Shown here one piece after another: positions 40,200-49,152 of a DNA stretch of 64,000 nt; position 1 is the first letter of the stretch; each line of letters opens with the position of its first letter. A program made the translations under genes and the position numbers. Source of the stretch: Pyrobaculum oguniense TE7 (GTDB lineage Archaea; Thermoproteota; Thermoprotei; Thermoproteales; Thermoproteaceae); assembly GCA_000247545.1 (NCBI GenBank), contig CP003316.1, positions 1,831,233 to 1,895,232 on the forward strand. Direction: 5' to 3'. A model generated the notes under the pieces. That model saw nothing but the letters and a program-made list of their open reading frames with translations. It was not told where the DNA came from and made no database searches.

Positions 40200-40880
40200 T
40201 TAAGCCAGCGCCTCTGGCGTCGAAGTGCCGAGCCTCACCCGCGCAGGGTCTTCGCCGAATCCGACGGCCTCGATAATTGCCCGGGCCTGCTCCTTTGTCC
40301 TTATGCCGCCGGCCATCTTCACCCCCAGCTTGTACCCCCTCTCCCTGATGTATTTTGCGATCGCGGCCGCCCTCTCCGGCGTGGAGTGCACGGGGTTGCC
40401 AAGCCTAGACGCGTAGGCCTCCTCGGCGAAGCCCGTGGAGCTTTTTATGAAGTGGGCCCCCGACTCCGCCACGATGTCGTAAAGCCTATACCTCTCCTCG
40501 TCGGTTAGGTACGGCTCCTCCACGATGATCTTGACTACCCTCCCGCCGGAAGCCCCCACCACGCTGATGAGATCCCTCCTAACATCGGCCCACCTCCGCG
40601 ACTTCACCAGCCCGATAGGCGCCACGACGTCCAGCTCCTCCGCGACCTCCGCAAGCTTAGAGGCGAGAGACGCCCTCGCCGCAGTCGGCAACGCCCCGAA
40701 GGGGAAATCAACCACTACGCACAGCTTAACCCTACCCAGCAGAGGCCTCACCACGGCGGCGTATACCGGGTTGACGCAGTAGGCCGCGACGCCTAGCCTC
40801 TCAGCCTTGCGGGCTCCTTCCACGATCTCCTCCACGGTGAGGTAAGGCTTGAGAAGGGCGAAGTCAACAAGATGCAACAC
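40200..40880 (-). CDS. deoC: Deoxyribose-phosphate aldolase
   Basis: 226 residues from the GTG at 40880 (MLHLVDFALLKPYLT). It is a class I aldolase that splits 2-deoxyribose-5-phosphate into glyceraldehyde-3-phosphate and acetaldehyde. KLCVVVDFPFGALP, ELDVVAPIGLVKSRRW, HFIKSSTGF (Schiff-base lysine) and LGVKMAGGIRTKEQA are the family motifs. A TTTAAA box lies 24 bases upstream, so the mRNA is leaderless and the upstream extension is not used. It is the first clear housekeeping gene to the right of the accessory zone. Confidence 0.92.
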   Translation of the reverse strand: MLHLVDFALLKPYLTVEEIVEGARKAERLGVAAYCVNPVYAAVVRPLLGRVKLCVVVDFPFGALPTAARASLASKLAEVAEELDVVAPIGLVKSRRWADVRRDLISVVGASGGRVVKIIVEEPYLTDEERYRLYDIVAESGAHFIKSSTGFAEEAYASRLGNPVHSTPERAAAIAKYIRERGYKLGVKMAGGIRTKEQARAIIEAVGFGEDPARVRLGTSTPEALA

Positions 40881-41162
40881 GCCAAAGATAACAAACAACT
40901 TTTAAAGCTAGCCGGTATCAGTCCATGTGCTTTAGATATTGTGATAATAGGCCCGCTTTTCACCTCTACATAACCTAGCACAGATTAGCACCACTAATGC
41001 GGCCGGTGCAAATCTCAGCAGTATTTGTCTTATATAGCTATATTGCTAGCTTACTGCTATTTCCTCCAAACACGTCGAGGAAAACATCGAGGTGAACTTG
41101 CCGTGGCCGGGGAAGCGCCGAAGCGCGCCTTAAATGTTTAAAACCGGTACGTCTTACGGCGT

Positions 41163-41450
41163 ATGGAAATGGCGCGCGCCCACTTGTTCATAAGGGGCAA
41201 GGTCCAGGGCGTGTTCTTCCGCCAGTCCATGAAGGAGGTGGCCACGAGAAACGGGGTGCGGGGCTGGGTCCGCAACAGAAGCGATGGGCGCACAGTGGAG
41301 GCCGTGCTGGAGGGGCCCCGCGACGCCGTACTGAAAGTGATTGAGTGGGCGAGGGCAGGGCCCCCGGGAGCCCGGGTGGAGGACGTGGAGGTGCGCTGGG
41401 AGGAGTACAAGGGGGAGTTTCAAGACTTCAGAATACTCCCGACTATATAA
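41163..41450 (+). CDS. acyP: Acylphosphatase
   Basis: 95 residues. [20 protein letters not shown] contains the catalytic Arg and the phosphate-binding loop [29 protein letters not shown] carries the conserved Asn. It hydrolyses acyl phosphates in the cytoplasm. A TTTAAAA box 26 bases before the ATG at 41163 supports this start. The length is typical for the family. Confidence 0.92.
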   Translation: MEMARAHLFIRGKVQGVFFRQSMKEVATRNGVRGWVRNRSDGRTVEAVLEGPRDAVLKVIEWARAGPPGARVEDVEVRWEEYKGEFQDFRILPTI

Positions 41451-41485
41451 GGGAAAAGTTTATAAGTAATCAATTGATTGATCAT

Positions 41486-41806
41486 GTGATCAACGCCTCG
41501 GCTGTTAGGCAATTTGGCCGCGTCGTGAGGGCGTTGAGGAGGAGCCGCCTCAGAGCCCAGGTGTTTGAGTTCTTGTGCGAGGTGTACCCCGAGTGGGCCT
41601 ACCCCGGCCTCATAGCGGATGCTGTCGGCGCGAGTTATGAAAACGTTGTAGGCGCCTTGAGAGGGCTGGGAAAGAGATACCGCCCAGAGGACTCCCTTTT
41701 GGTTCTCGGCATTGTGGAGGAAAGGCGTGAGGGAAAGCTGAGGTTTTACAGGTTGCGGGACGAGTATGTAGAGCTGTGCAGAGCCTTGGGCCGTGGGCCG
41801 AGATAG
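41486..41806 (+). CDS. Winged-helix (ArsR-like) transcription regulator
   Basis: 106 residues from a GTG at 41486, with TTTATAAG 24 bases upstream (leaderless). RSRLRAQVFEFLCEVYPEWA, YPGLIADAVGASYENVVGAL and LGIVEERREGKLRFYRL form a winged helix with recognition helix and wing. It overlaps the following regulator gene by 14 bases. The pair may control the peptide gene and ABC exporter downstream. Confidence 0.75.
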   Translation: MINASAVRQFGRVVRALRRSRLRAQVFEFLCEVYPEWAYPGLIADAVGASYENVVGALRGLGKRYRPEDSLLVLGIVEERREGKLRFYRLRDEYVELCRALGRGPR

Positions 41807-42545
41807 CGTAGAAAAGAGAATAGTAGAACACCTATACTTCAAGTACCACGACTTTGACACAACCCTCCGCAACCTCTCACGGGAGCTCGGCATTCCCTAC
41901 AGCACAGTAAGGGAGGCTGTGCTGAGACTAGAAGCCGAGGGCGTAGTCTATGTTCTGAGACTGGAGCGAGAGCACATCGTTAGGCTGAAGAGCATAGAAA
42001 AGGCGCTGGAAAAAGGCTATCTCCCCCCCGAAATTCTCCTCAAGTGGTTCGGCTATATTATGCCAATTGCGGCTCGGAAAAACGGCCACTACATTGGCGA
42101 CGAGATATACTACACGTTGCCCTTTAGGATAAGGCGGCACGAAGCCTTCGCCCGGGTCACGTTTCTAGAACTCATGTCGCGGAGGTACATGGACCCCCAC
42201 CTAGCGCGCCTAGGCGAGCTACCCCGCTTCTCCCTACTGTTTTACAGAACTGTCCTTGTGCCAGAAGACAGCGTTAGGAAAAAAGTGTGTAAAGACCTCG
42301 GAATAGAGTGCTTGGGCTACTACGAACCTGCCTACGGCTTCTTCGCCTTCCTCGTCTACACCATCAAGAAAACTCTGGGCATCAGCTGGGCCGAGGCGTA
42401 TTGCAAGGCGCTAGAGCTAATCCAAGAATATATCAGAGAAACTAAGGCTGGCGAAAGCTTGGCGGAATCCCTCGTAGACGCTGTATTAGAAAACATGAAA
42501 AATAGTGCGTGTAAACTTAAAAATACATCAAATTTCAATTATTGA
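41793..42545 (+). CDS. Helix-turn-helix regulator with large C-terminal domain
   Basis: 250 residues from a GTG that overlaps the previous gene. The N-terminal ~65 residues (LRNLSRELGIPYSTVREAVL; LEAEGVVYVLRLEREHIVRL) are a winged HTH. The C-terminal ~180 residues are helical with aromatic residues (ILLKWFGYIMPIAARKNGHY; FFAFLVYTIKKTLGISWAEA) and may sense a ligand or the membrane. It ends in an AT-rich stretch before the exporter locus. Confidence 0.65.
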   Translation: MGRDSVEKRIVEHLYFKYHDFDTTLRNLSRELGIPYSTVREAVLRLEAEGVVYVLRLEREHIVRLKSIEKALEKGYLPPEILLKWFGYIMPIAARKNGHYIGDEIYYTLPFRIRRHEAFARVTFLELMSRRYMDPHLARLGELPRFSLLFYRTVLVPEDSVRKKVCKDLGIECLGYYEPAYGFFAFLVYTIKKTLGISWAEAYCKALELIQEYIRETKAGESLAESLVDAVLENMKNSACKLKNTSNFNY

Positions 42546-42721
42546 AACTAAAATATCCCCCACAACTAATACCTAGGCAACACCACAATATCTCTTTGTC
42601 ATACTCACGGCTTCAGTTACTAATTTTTACCTCATGAACTGCTTTATCGGACCCTAATTTTAAAGCATATTGTATGTATTATTGTAGGTATCGTCTTATG
42701 TAGGATTTTACATATAGAATG

Positions 42722-42731
42722 ATAAATAAAA
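42722..42731 (+). promoter_or_regulatory. Promoter of the peptide-exporter unit
   Basis: ATAAATAAAA, centred 26 bases before the ATG at 42753. The surrounding 42546-42752 is unusually AT-rich and holds no other gene. Confidence 0.6.
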
Positions 42732-42752
42732 CCTAGTAATTCCAGCCAACAC

Positions 42753-42935
42753 ATGATAACAAGAGCATTTTATCATGTCCTTGGGCCATCTCACATAGAA
42801 GGCAAAACATGGGTCGTGTATTACCCATTTTCGCAACCCGTGCTTGAAGTCTTTACTCATATATATGATATTATTAAAAACAAAAACTTGAAAAAACTAA
42901 ATTTTATCTTTGTAAAATTCCTCTATGACAAATAG
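42753..42935 (+). CDS. 60-residue peptide gene overlapping the ABC exporter
   Basis: 60 residues: MITRAFYHVLGPSHIEGKTW, VVYYPFSQPVLEVFTHIYDI, IKNKNLKKLNFIFVKFLYDK. A well-spaced box A and an 11-base overlap with the exporter start argue that it is translated. It is hydrophobic and aromatic with a basic C-terminal third. It could be a precursor peptide exported by the neighbouring ABC protein, or a small membrane subunit. No cleavage or modification signal is recognised. Confidence 0.55.
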   Translation: MITRAFYHVLGPSHIEGKTWVVYYPFSQPVLEVFTHIYDIIKNKNLKKLNFIFVKFLYDK

Positions 42936-44481
42936 TTTTTATTATATTAAGTTTTTTTATAAAAAATTTTATAAAGAAATTACTGTTAATCTTATTTTAT
43001 GGGGCTTGATTATCTGGCTTAGTGTCGTGTTGGCATATTTGATGAAAGATGTTGTGGACGGGGTCACTGTAAGTGGGATAGTTGATTTCTGGAAAATTGT
43101 GGCTATCGTCGTCGTGTCGGCGGCTATACCGCTTTTGAACTTCTTCTCCGAGTATAACGCCGGCGTGGTTATGGGGAAGATGATGCTTGAGATTTCGCAT
43201 AGGGCGGTCGCCACGTCTATTGCAACCGGCGGCAGGTGGGGTAGCGGTGAGGTTTTATCGAGACTGTCGGGGGATTTGCTTAACGGCATTCTCTACATAG
43301 CATTGCCCATCGACATCGGCCTCGTCGCGGCTAGGCTGGCTGTGCAACTCGTCGCGTCTTTCTACATTTCGCCTCTGCTCACGCTAGTGGCTCTGCCGTT
43401 TATCGCCCTATATGTCCTAGCGGTGAGGAAGATAGGGCCCGGCGTGATGCTACACACGCAGAGGGAGAGGGTGCTGTACGCAGAGTGGTTTAAGAGGGTT
43501 AAGGAGGCTGTCAACGGGGCTCACAGCCTCTTCAGGATTGGGGTCAGGGAGTTGCCCAAGCCGTTGCTCAGATCAGCTACCGAGTGGCTTGCCGGGTACA
43601 AGAAGCTCCAGCTGTACTCCAAAGGGCTGGACTTCGGCGCAGATGCCATCGCCCGGGGAGTCCCCAACATAGCCTTCGCGCTGGGAGTCTTTCTCACGCC
43701 GCTTGGCTTCTCCACACTCGGCGCCGCGGTGGCGGTGAGGCAACTGCTGGCGGGGGTATTTGAGCCCGCCGCCCAGCTAATGACGAGAATAAGCTCCGCA
43801 TATCAGCTAAAGGTCTCCTTCCAGCGCCTTGTCGAGGTTATGGAAGCTGAGGAGGAGGCCAGAGCCGGCGGCGGGAACTCGTGCGTGGTCGTAGAAGGCG
43901 CGGTGCTGGGCTACAACGGGGCTCCCGTCCTCCGCGTGGACCACCTCGTGCTAGAGCCAGGAGATTTCCTCTGGGTTAAGGGACCTACGGGCAGCGGCAA
44001 GTCGACGCTGGGAAAGGCCATCGCGGGATTAGTTAAGCCGCTCGCCGGCAGAGTTGAGGCGCCCAGCGGCGTCATCTACATAGGCAACGACGACTACATA
44101 TTCAACGCCTCTGTCTACGAAAACATCACGCTCTGGGAAGACCACCCCCGAGAGGAGGTGGAGAGGGCGGCGCGGCTGGCCCAAATAGACTTCCACCTGG
44201 ACAAGCCCTGCGGCGAGAGGGGCTCAGAGCTGTCGGAGGGCCAGAGACAGAGGATCCTCATCGCCCGGGCGCTACTCAGAAAGCCAAAGGTCTTAGTCAT
44301 GGACGAGGCGACCTCCGGCCTAGACATCAAGACGGAAGAAGAGGTCCTCAAGGCCGTGAAGAGGGAAGTACCGATTGTGGTTCTGATCTCCCACAGGCCC
44401 ACCGGAGGGAAATACGCCACCAAGATAGTGGAAGTGAGCGGCGGCGTGGTTTCAGCACAACGCAACATGATAGATTTTTAA
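42925..44481 (+). CDS. ABC exporter (fused membrane and ATPase half-transporter)
   Basis: 518 residues. The first ~300 residues contain about five or six membrane helices (LILWGLIIWLSVVLAYLM; IVAIVVVSAAIPLLNF; SFYISPLLTLVALPFIALYV). The ATPase follows: Walker A VKGPTGSGKSTLG near 352, signature LSEGQRQRILIARALL, Walker B VLVMDEATSGLD, and H-loop ISHR. It probably works as a homodimer exporting a lipid, drug or peptide. The upstream peptide gene is a candidate substrate. The N-terminus is AT-rich. The 3' end is echoed at 48667. Confidence 0.85.
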   Translation: MTNSFYYIKFFYKKFYKEITVNLILWGLIIWLSVVLAYLMKDVVDGVTVSGIVDFWKIVAIVVVSAAIPLLNFFSEYNAGVVMGKMMLEISHRAVATSIATGGRWGSGEVLSRLSGDLLNGILYIALPIDIGLVAARLAVQLVASFYISPLLTLVALPFIALYVLAVRKIGPGVMLHTQRERVLYAEWFKRVKEAVNGAHSLFRIGVRELPKPLLRSATEWLAGYKKLQLYSKGLDFGADAIARGVPNIAFALGVFLTPLGFSTLGAAVAVRQLLAGVFEPAAQLMTRISSAYQLKVSFQRLVEVMEAEEEARAGGGNSCVVVEGAVLGYNGAPVLRVDHLVLEPGDFLWVKGPTGSGKSTLGKAIAGLVKPLAGRVEAPSGVIYIGNDDYIFNASVYENITLWEDHPREEVERAARLAQIDFHLDKPCGERGSELSEGQRQRILIARALLRKPKVLVMDEATSGLDIKTEEEVLKAVKREVPIVVLISHRPTGGKYATKIVEVSGGVVSAQRNMIDF

Positions 44482-44642
44482 AGGTGTCTCTGAATAGATC
44501 TGGGCCGGACAGCCGTGGATCTGCGGCAGGAATGATAGGCCCGCCCGCGGCCGAGCTCTACAACTGCCTTTGCGACCTCTTGCACTCTCACCACGTCCAC
44601 CTCTACCCACTTGCCACACGCCGCCACGAATGCGCGGGTCAT
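44478..44642 (-). CDS. 54-residue protein, unknown
   Basis: Reads MTRAFVAACGKWVEVDVVRV, QEVAKAVVELGRGRAYHSCR, then RSTAVRPRSIQRHL. It starts by ATGA overlap with the upstream gene and its stop overlaps the ABC exporter stop by a few bases. The C-terminal part may be flanking DNA read through. It is probably the third gene of a small operon whose first gene is broken. Confidence 0.4.
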   Translation of the reverse strand: MTRAFVAACGKWVEVDVVRVQEVAKAVVELGRGRAYHSCRRSTAVRPRSIQRHL

Positions 44643-44953
44643 GGCCCGCCGCTATGAGGCATCTTTTCCGCCTCCTCCAAGGCCTTTGCCGGGTCTCCGT
44701 TGGTGAAAATCACGCGTGGTCTAAGCGTGGCGAATTTCGTCTTTGCCTCGTATTCCAGCACGGCCCAGTCCTTCGCCATTACGCCGCGTGCCAGCTCCAC
44801 CTCCTCCGCCTCTGCGTCTAGGCACTCCCTAACGGCGTTTTTCACCGCTCCGGTTATCAGCCCCCGGCGCGTTAAGTCCCTAAAGGTCAGGCCGATCTCC
44901 GCGAATTCGTCACAGACGTACACGTAGGCCTTCATGGCCGCCTCGCCGCTCAT
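44639..44953 (-). CDS. Small protein, unknown
   Basis: 104 residues (MSGEAAMKAYVYVCDEFAEI; LTRRGLITGAVKNAVRECLD; VLEYEAKTKFATLRPRVIFT). It has an alternating strand/helix pattern that could be a small alpha/beta domain. It is linked by ATGA to both neighbours. An internal ATG at 44935 (MKAYVYV) could also start it. The family is not recognised. Confidence 0.5.
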   Translation of the reverse strand: MSGEAAMKAYVYVCDEFAEIGLTFRDLTRRGLITGAVKNAVRECLDAEAEEVELARGVMAKDWAVLEYEAKTKFATLRPRVIFTNGDPAKALEEAEKMPHSGGP

Positions 44954-45018
44954 GGCCTCTTCACCACTTTCACCACCACGCGCTTGTCGCCGTATTTGGC
45001 CTCGTACACCTCAACCAC
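44950..45018 (-). pseudogene. 3' fragment of the first gene of a truncated operon
   Basis: Reads VVEVYEAKYGDKRVVVKVVK, then RP and a stop that overlaps the next start as ATGA. No proper start or upstream domain remains. The frame ends within a few bases of where the large PaREP2 gene begins on the other strand, so insertion of that gene probably removed the rest. Confidence 0.45.
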
Positions 45019-45032
45019 GCCGTGGGATCGGC

Positions 45033-48000
45033 GTGTTGCCCGCTAAGCTGGTTTTAAGCTTGACGAGGGGCGTGGGGGAGGCCGACACTCCGCCGATAAG
45101 CCGCGTGGAGGCGGAGCACGAGGCCCTCAAGGCGGTCGCTACAATCGAAAAGGCGCTTATCCCGGCGGCTGTGTCTGCAACGGGCGTTGTGGGGGCAATA
45201 GCGGCGCATGAAGTGGTTCTGTCGGCGACTACGCTGATTGCCGCCGCGTTGGCCGAGGCAGACCAGCTTAAGGAGGCCGCCGAGAAGGCGAAGGAGGCGG
45301 CGGAGAGGATATACGAGGCGGCGAGGGAGCTCTGGGAAGCCGCGAAGATAACGCTGGAGCGGATATACGAGATTGTTGTTGAGGCGGTTGCGAGGGCGTT
45401 GGACTACGTAAAGGCGCATTGGTTCATATTCGCGGCCGCGGCGGCCGGCCTCATAGCATATTCGCTGGCGCAGACGCTGGACTACCAGCTCTGGATGGAG
45501 CACGTCGCCAAGCTAGCGCCTATCATTGTCGGCGCGCCTAAGTTCAAGGAGTTTAAGCCGGCGCTGGAGGGGGAGGCGCCGGGCCTGCTAAACGCGGCAG
45601 AGAGGGCCCTGGCGTGGAGGGACGACGGCTCCACAAAGGCGCTTCTGGAGGAGGGCAGAGAGGCTCTAAACAAGGGCGGAGAGGCGGCGCCGAAGTTGCA
45701 GGGCTTGAAAAAGGTGGTGGAGGACGTGAACAAGCACGGCGCAGGGAAGGGGTTCAAGCCGGAGTACGTCGTCGATGTTTTGGCCTTGGTGGAGGCTGGC
45801 TTGAAGAGGCTGGGAAAGCCGCCGTCTCTGGAGGAGGCGGCTGAAAGGCTACGTAGAGGCGAGGAGGTGCCCATTAACGAGGTCGTGGAGTACATAAGGA
45901 GGACCCGCGACGTGGCGTACGAGCTGAGGCTCCTGTTTGAACACATAGCGGAAAACGCCGAGAGGTACGCGAGTAGTAAGCAAGAGGCCGAGGCCATTAG
46001 AAAGGCGTTTACCGTAACGGAGGCGGCAGAGGAGCTGGCCAAGGCGACGCGTAGGGAGTTTGACAAGCTCGGCGGGGCGACGCTGGCGGACAAGGCAGTG
46101 GCCTTCTTCGAGAGCTTGGCCCGCGGCACAGCGTGGAGCCGCGTGGTGATGAACGCAATGGAGAAAGAGAAGACGTACGAGGCGCTCGTGTGGGTGCCGA
46201 CAACAGCGGCTAGAAAATACGGCGCTGGCTGGAGGGCAAAGGGAGGGGCGGCTGAGGGGGGCGTTGAGAACGAGGCGGAAGACGCCGTGAAGAAGTGGTT
46301 AAAGCTCCTCGCCCGCATCGCCTACTGGCTTTCCGGGAGGGGGATGGGCAATGTGGTGCTGAGGCGTGGGGAGGAGGCCGTGGACCTTACGAGGTGGATG
46401 CCGGAGGCGCCTATCGGACAGGGGGAGAATCAGACGGTGGAGGTGATAAAGATATTCGCCAACGGCGAAGAGGTAGCCACAGTAGCGGCGGAGAGGATCA
46501 AGGGAGAGGAGGGCACCTACAGAGCTTGGGGGAGGTTGGTGGACGAGGGGGGCGAGCAAGCCCACTCGCGTGTCGAGAGGGTGGAGAGGGGCGACCCTGG
46601 GCGGTTTGTGGAAGACGACCCGCGCCTGCTCGCGCTGTTGGCAACAGACGGGGGCTATACGGCAGATGGCATGCTCTACGCCGGCACGACCTCTACCCTC
46701 CAAGCCGCCGTTTACCGGCGCTGGGGGCTTAACGTGAAATACACCGGATATGGTAGCTTGACTAAGGAGGGGCTGAAGCCGGCTATGAAAGGGTGGTTAC
46801 TACCAGAAGAGGGCGGCAACGCGGTGGTGGATAAGGTCAAGAGGTATCTGGAGAAAGACTCAAAGGCGTTGTATAACAACGGGGAGTTAAGAGAGGAGCT
46901 GAGGGGGAAGGCGTTGGAGCTACTCCGCCAGATACGCATCTCCGTCCGCGGCGTGAGGAGGAGCCCGAAGGAGGCGGAGAAGAAGGCGGAGGAGGCTAGG
47001 AGAGAGATCAAGAAACGGATTGAGAACTTCTTGTCCAACCTCAGGCTTGGTGCGGATGGCGCCGTGTGTCTGAGAGGCGGCGGGGGGTGTCAGTTGCTCA
47101 CTGTGGAGCATGAGCCTTGTGCCAGAGTGGTGGCTTCGCTTCTGCACTTCATCGCGTCTGATAATGTATCTAAACACGACGTGTTGCGCTTTTTCGCCAA
47201 TACGATACTATTCGACGGGACTGTTGCGCCGGATCAGGTATACCTCGCCGTGGGCGGTTTCGGCGTTAGAAGGGGGAAAAAGCTCCCTATGGATATATAC
47301 GACAAGGTGGCGCTGTACATAGTGCTGGCGGCAAAATACGGCGTAACGATAAGCGAAGTATACATCGGAAAAAGCGCAGCGAAGATATTCTTCGACCGCG
47401 GATACGCCGCGCGGATCTTCGCGGCGGAGTGGCCTTTCTTCTCGCAGATGCTCAGAGAGGGCAAGGCGCTGGGCATCAACACCGATCACATCATTAAAAA
47501 ATACGAGAGGATGGGAGGATACGTGGAGGAGCTCGCGGAGAAGATTAGGATTGAGCATAGGCTGGTCAGCGATGGAGTAGTTGTTTGGTTCAAAGACGAG
47601 GCCGGGAACGAGCTGGACCACATAAACGTGAGGTGGGACGGCGAAAGCCTACGCGCAGTTTTCAAAGGCGCTAGGGAGAATGCCGAGCGCCTCGCCACAA
47701 TACTAAGCGCATTGGGCGCGGAGGTAGAGGCGAAGAAGTACGACGACAAGTGGTACGTGGTGTTGGCCACCAACTCGATTACGGCCATCCGCCGCCGAGA
47801 GTGGCTGGAGGCGGTTAAGGTCTTCGTCGAGGAGCTACACAGAGGCGGCGTGATAGACGATAAGAAGAAAGACGAGTTAATTAAGGAGATAGAGGCCGGC
47901 CCTAACGTCGTGGAGGTGGCCGGAGTGAAGATGAGCGTAGTGGGGAAGGAGAGGGTCAGCTCTAAAAAGGAGGGGGCCCGCTGGAAGTGGTTGGAAATCA

Positions 48001-48665
48001 CCTATAAGCCGAGTTTGGCTGACGCCTTCGACGCCGCTATGGAGGCGCTGGAAGAGGCAGGATTCAAGCTGGGAGTACACTTCACCGCCAAGAGGCCGGA
48101 GAGAGTCATGCAGGGCGAACGCGAAATAGTAAAGCCGGGCTACATCCGCCTGAAGGTGCCGGCCGGCCTCTGGAGGCTTGTGGAGCTGGCGAGACAAGGC
48201 GTAAAGTGGGCCGAGGAGGCAGTAAGCCGGCTGGAGGAAATCGCCAAGGCAAGAGGCTTATACGACCTACTAGACGAATATCTAAAGCCGGCTAGGGAGG
48301 CGGATACCATTGACCCGAGGGGGATGGCCGTAGAGGATCCGGAGAGAGGCATTAAAGCGGTGATCAAAGATGTATGGGTGGAGTGGGATGGCAACAGGCC
48401 GAGGATCGTCGTGGAGTACGAGGCAAATGGGCAGACTGAAACCTTCTACTTCACATGGGGCGCGGCGACTGGAGAAGGGGTCAGAGCCAGCGTGAAACTC
48501 AACAGAGAGAGAGCCGCCGTCCTCGCGGCGTTGACGGGAGACGAGTCGCTGAAAGGGAAGAAGGGCGTAGCGGCATTTTTCCCTAAGCACCTATTCGCCC
48601 TCGCCAAGATAAAAGGTGTCGGCTGGGTACTTTTGAGGTGGTACGCCGAGGTGATGGCCGAGTAG
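45033..48665 (+). CDS. Large PaREP2-family protein
   Basis: 1210 residues from a GTG at 45033; the longer open frame to 44934 reads through minus-strand genes. Residues ~20-120 are Ala/Glu-rich helix (EAAEKAKEAAERIYEAAREL), then a membrane-like helix FIFAAAAAGLIAYSLA (~130-145) and more charged helices. Around 528-565, DPRLLALLATDGGYTADG and LYAGTTSTLQAAVYRRWG are followed by a basic helical region. From about residue 835 (IRIEHRLVSDGVVVWFKD) it is the PaREP2b domain shared with 1366-2583 and 24406-25548. The function is unknown. It appears mobile, because it sits inside a disrupted operon. Confidence 0.75.
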   Translation: MLPAKLVLSLTRGVGEADTPPISRVEAEHEALKAVATIEKALIPAAVSATGVVGAIAAHEVVLSATTLIAAALAEADQLKEAAEKAKEAAERIYEAARELWEAAKITLERIYEIVVEAVARALDYVKAHWFIFAAAAAGLIAYSLAQTLDYQLWMEHVAKLAPIIVGAPKFKEFKPALEGEAPGLLNAAERALAWRDDGSTKALLEEGREALNKGGEAAPKLQGLKKVVEDVNKHGAGKGFKPEYVVDVLALVEAGLKRLGKPPSLEEAAERLRRGEEVPINEVVEYIRRTRDVAYELRLLFEHIAENAERYASSKQEAEAIRKAFTVTEAAEELAKATRREFDKLGGATLADKAVAFFESLARGTAWSRVVMNAMEKEKTYEALVWVPTTAARKYGAGWRAKGGAAEGGVENEAEDAVKKWLKLLARIAYWLSGRGMGNVVLRRGEEAVDLTRWMPEAPIGQGENQTVEVIKIFANGEEVATVAAERIKGEEGTYRAWGRLVDEGGEQAHSRVERVERGDPGRFVEDDPRLLALLATDGGYTADGMLYAGTTSTLQAAVYRRWGLNVKYTGYGSLTKEGLKPAMKGWLLPEEGGNAVVDKVKRYLEKDSKALYNNGELREELRGKALELLRQIRISVRGVRRSPKEAEKKAEEARREIKKRIENFLSNLRLGADGAVCLRGGGGCQLLTVEHEPCARVVASLLHFIASDNVSKHDVLRFFANTILFDGTVAPDQVYLAVGGFGVRRGKKLPMDIYDKVALYIVLAAKYGVTISEVYIGKSAAKIFFDRGYAARIFAAEWPFFSQMLREGKALGINTDHIIKKYERMGGYVEELAEKIRIEHRLVSDGVVVWFKDEAGNELDHINVRWDGESLRAVFKGARENAERLATILSALGAEVEAKKYDDKWYVVLATNSITAIRRREWLEAVKVFVEELHRGGVIDDKKKDELIKEIEAGPNVVEVAGVKMSVVGKERVSSKKEGARWKWLEITYKPSLADAFDAAMEALEEAGFKLGVHFTAKRPERVMQGEREIVKPGYIRLKVPAGLWRLVELARQGVKWAEEAVSRLEEIAKARGLYDLLDEYLKPAREADTIDPRGMAVEDPERGIKAVIKDVWVEWDGNRPRIVVEYEANGQTETFYFTWGAATGEGVRASVKLNRERAAVLAALTGDESLKGKKGVAAFFPKHLFALAKIKGVGWVLLRWYAEVMAE

Positions 48666-48666
48666 G

Positions 48667-48726
48667 GATATACACCACTAAAATAGTGGAAGTAAGCAAC
48701 GGCGTAGTATCAGCTCAACGGAACTT
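48667..48726 (+). pseudogene. Echo of the ABC exporter 3' end
   Basis: The frame reads IYTTKIVEVSNGVVSAQRNL, matching the exporter's last residues (KYATKIVEVSGGVVSAQRNM) at 44410-44470. About 60 bases are alignable with scattered, mainly third-position differences. It lies directly after the PaREP2 stop. Confidence 0.65.
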
Positions 48727-49152
48727 AACCGCCTGGAGTTTCATACCTCCTTCGAGCCAGCCTTCTGGGTAGTACCAATCCCTAACTACCTTGAAGCCGC
48801 ACTGCTCCAGTAGTCTCCCAAGCCTAGTTTCGCCGGGGGCCGCGCCGCGCTGGAGGGCGGCGAAGGTTTCTCTGTCCTCTACGTACTCGGCGTAGAGGAC
48901 GTCCCCGGGCTCCATGTAGCGGCTCAATACGCAGTAGACGTGGCGCTCCCATTCCGTTTCAAGATAAGCCGGGTTGAAGTGGAAAACCTCGGCCCACGGC
49001 GTATAGTAAGGCGGCCGGCCTAGGAATAACTTGACACGGCAGAGTAGGTCGGAGCCTAGGAAGAGCTCCGCGTTGAGCTCCTCTTTGAACCTCCCCTTTT
49101 TGAAAACGGCGGTGAGAGGCGCGAACGAGTTGGGAGCGATGTCTCTAAGCAC
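48715..49152 (-). CDS. DUF1122-like conserved archaeal protein
   Basis: 145 residues: LNAELFLGSDLLCRVKLFLG, AEVFHFNPAYLETEWERHVY, TRLGRLLEQCGFKVVRDWYY, GGMKLQAVKFR. The pattern resembles the archaeal DUF1122 family, whose function is not known, though I hold this loosely. It overlaps the upstream small gene by eight bases, so the two are cotranscribed. Confidence 0.55.
   Translation of the reverse strand: MLRDIAPNSFAPLTAVFKKGRFKEELNAELFLGSDLLCRVKLFLGRPPYYTPWAEVFHFNPAYLETEWERHVYCVLSRYMEPGDVLYAEYVEDRETFAALQRGAAPGETRLGRLLEQCGFKVVRDWYYPEGWLEGGMKLQAVKFR

Noticed and set aside
40890-41060. Short minus-strand frame with a hydrophobic helix (LLRFAPAALVVLICARLC)
   Set aside because: A TATATAAG box is near, but no canonical start codon is in frame at the right distance and no homologue is known to me.
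44934-45032. N-terminal extension of the large PaREP2 gene
   Set aside because: It runs through minus-strand genes linked by ATGA overlaps and has shadow-like composition.
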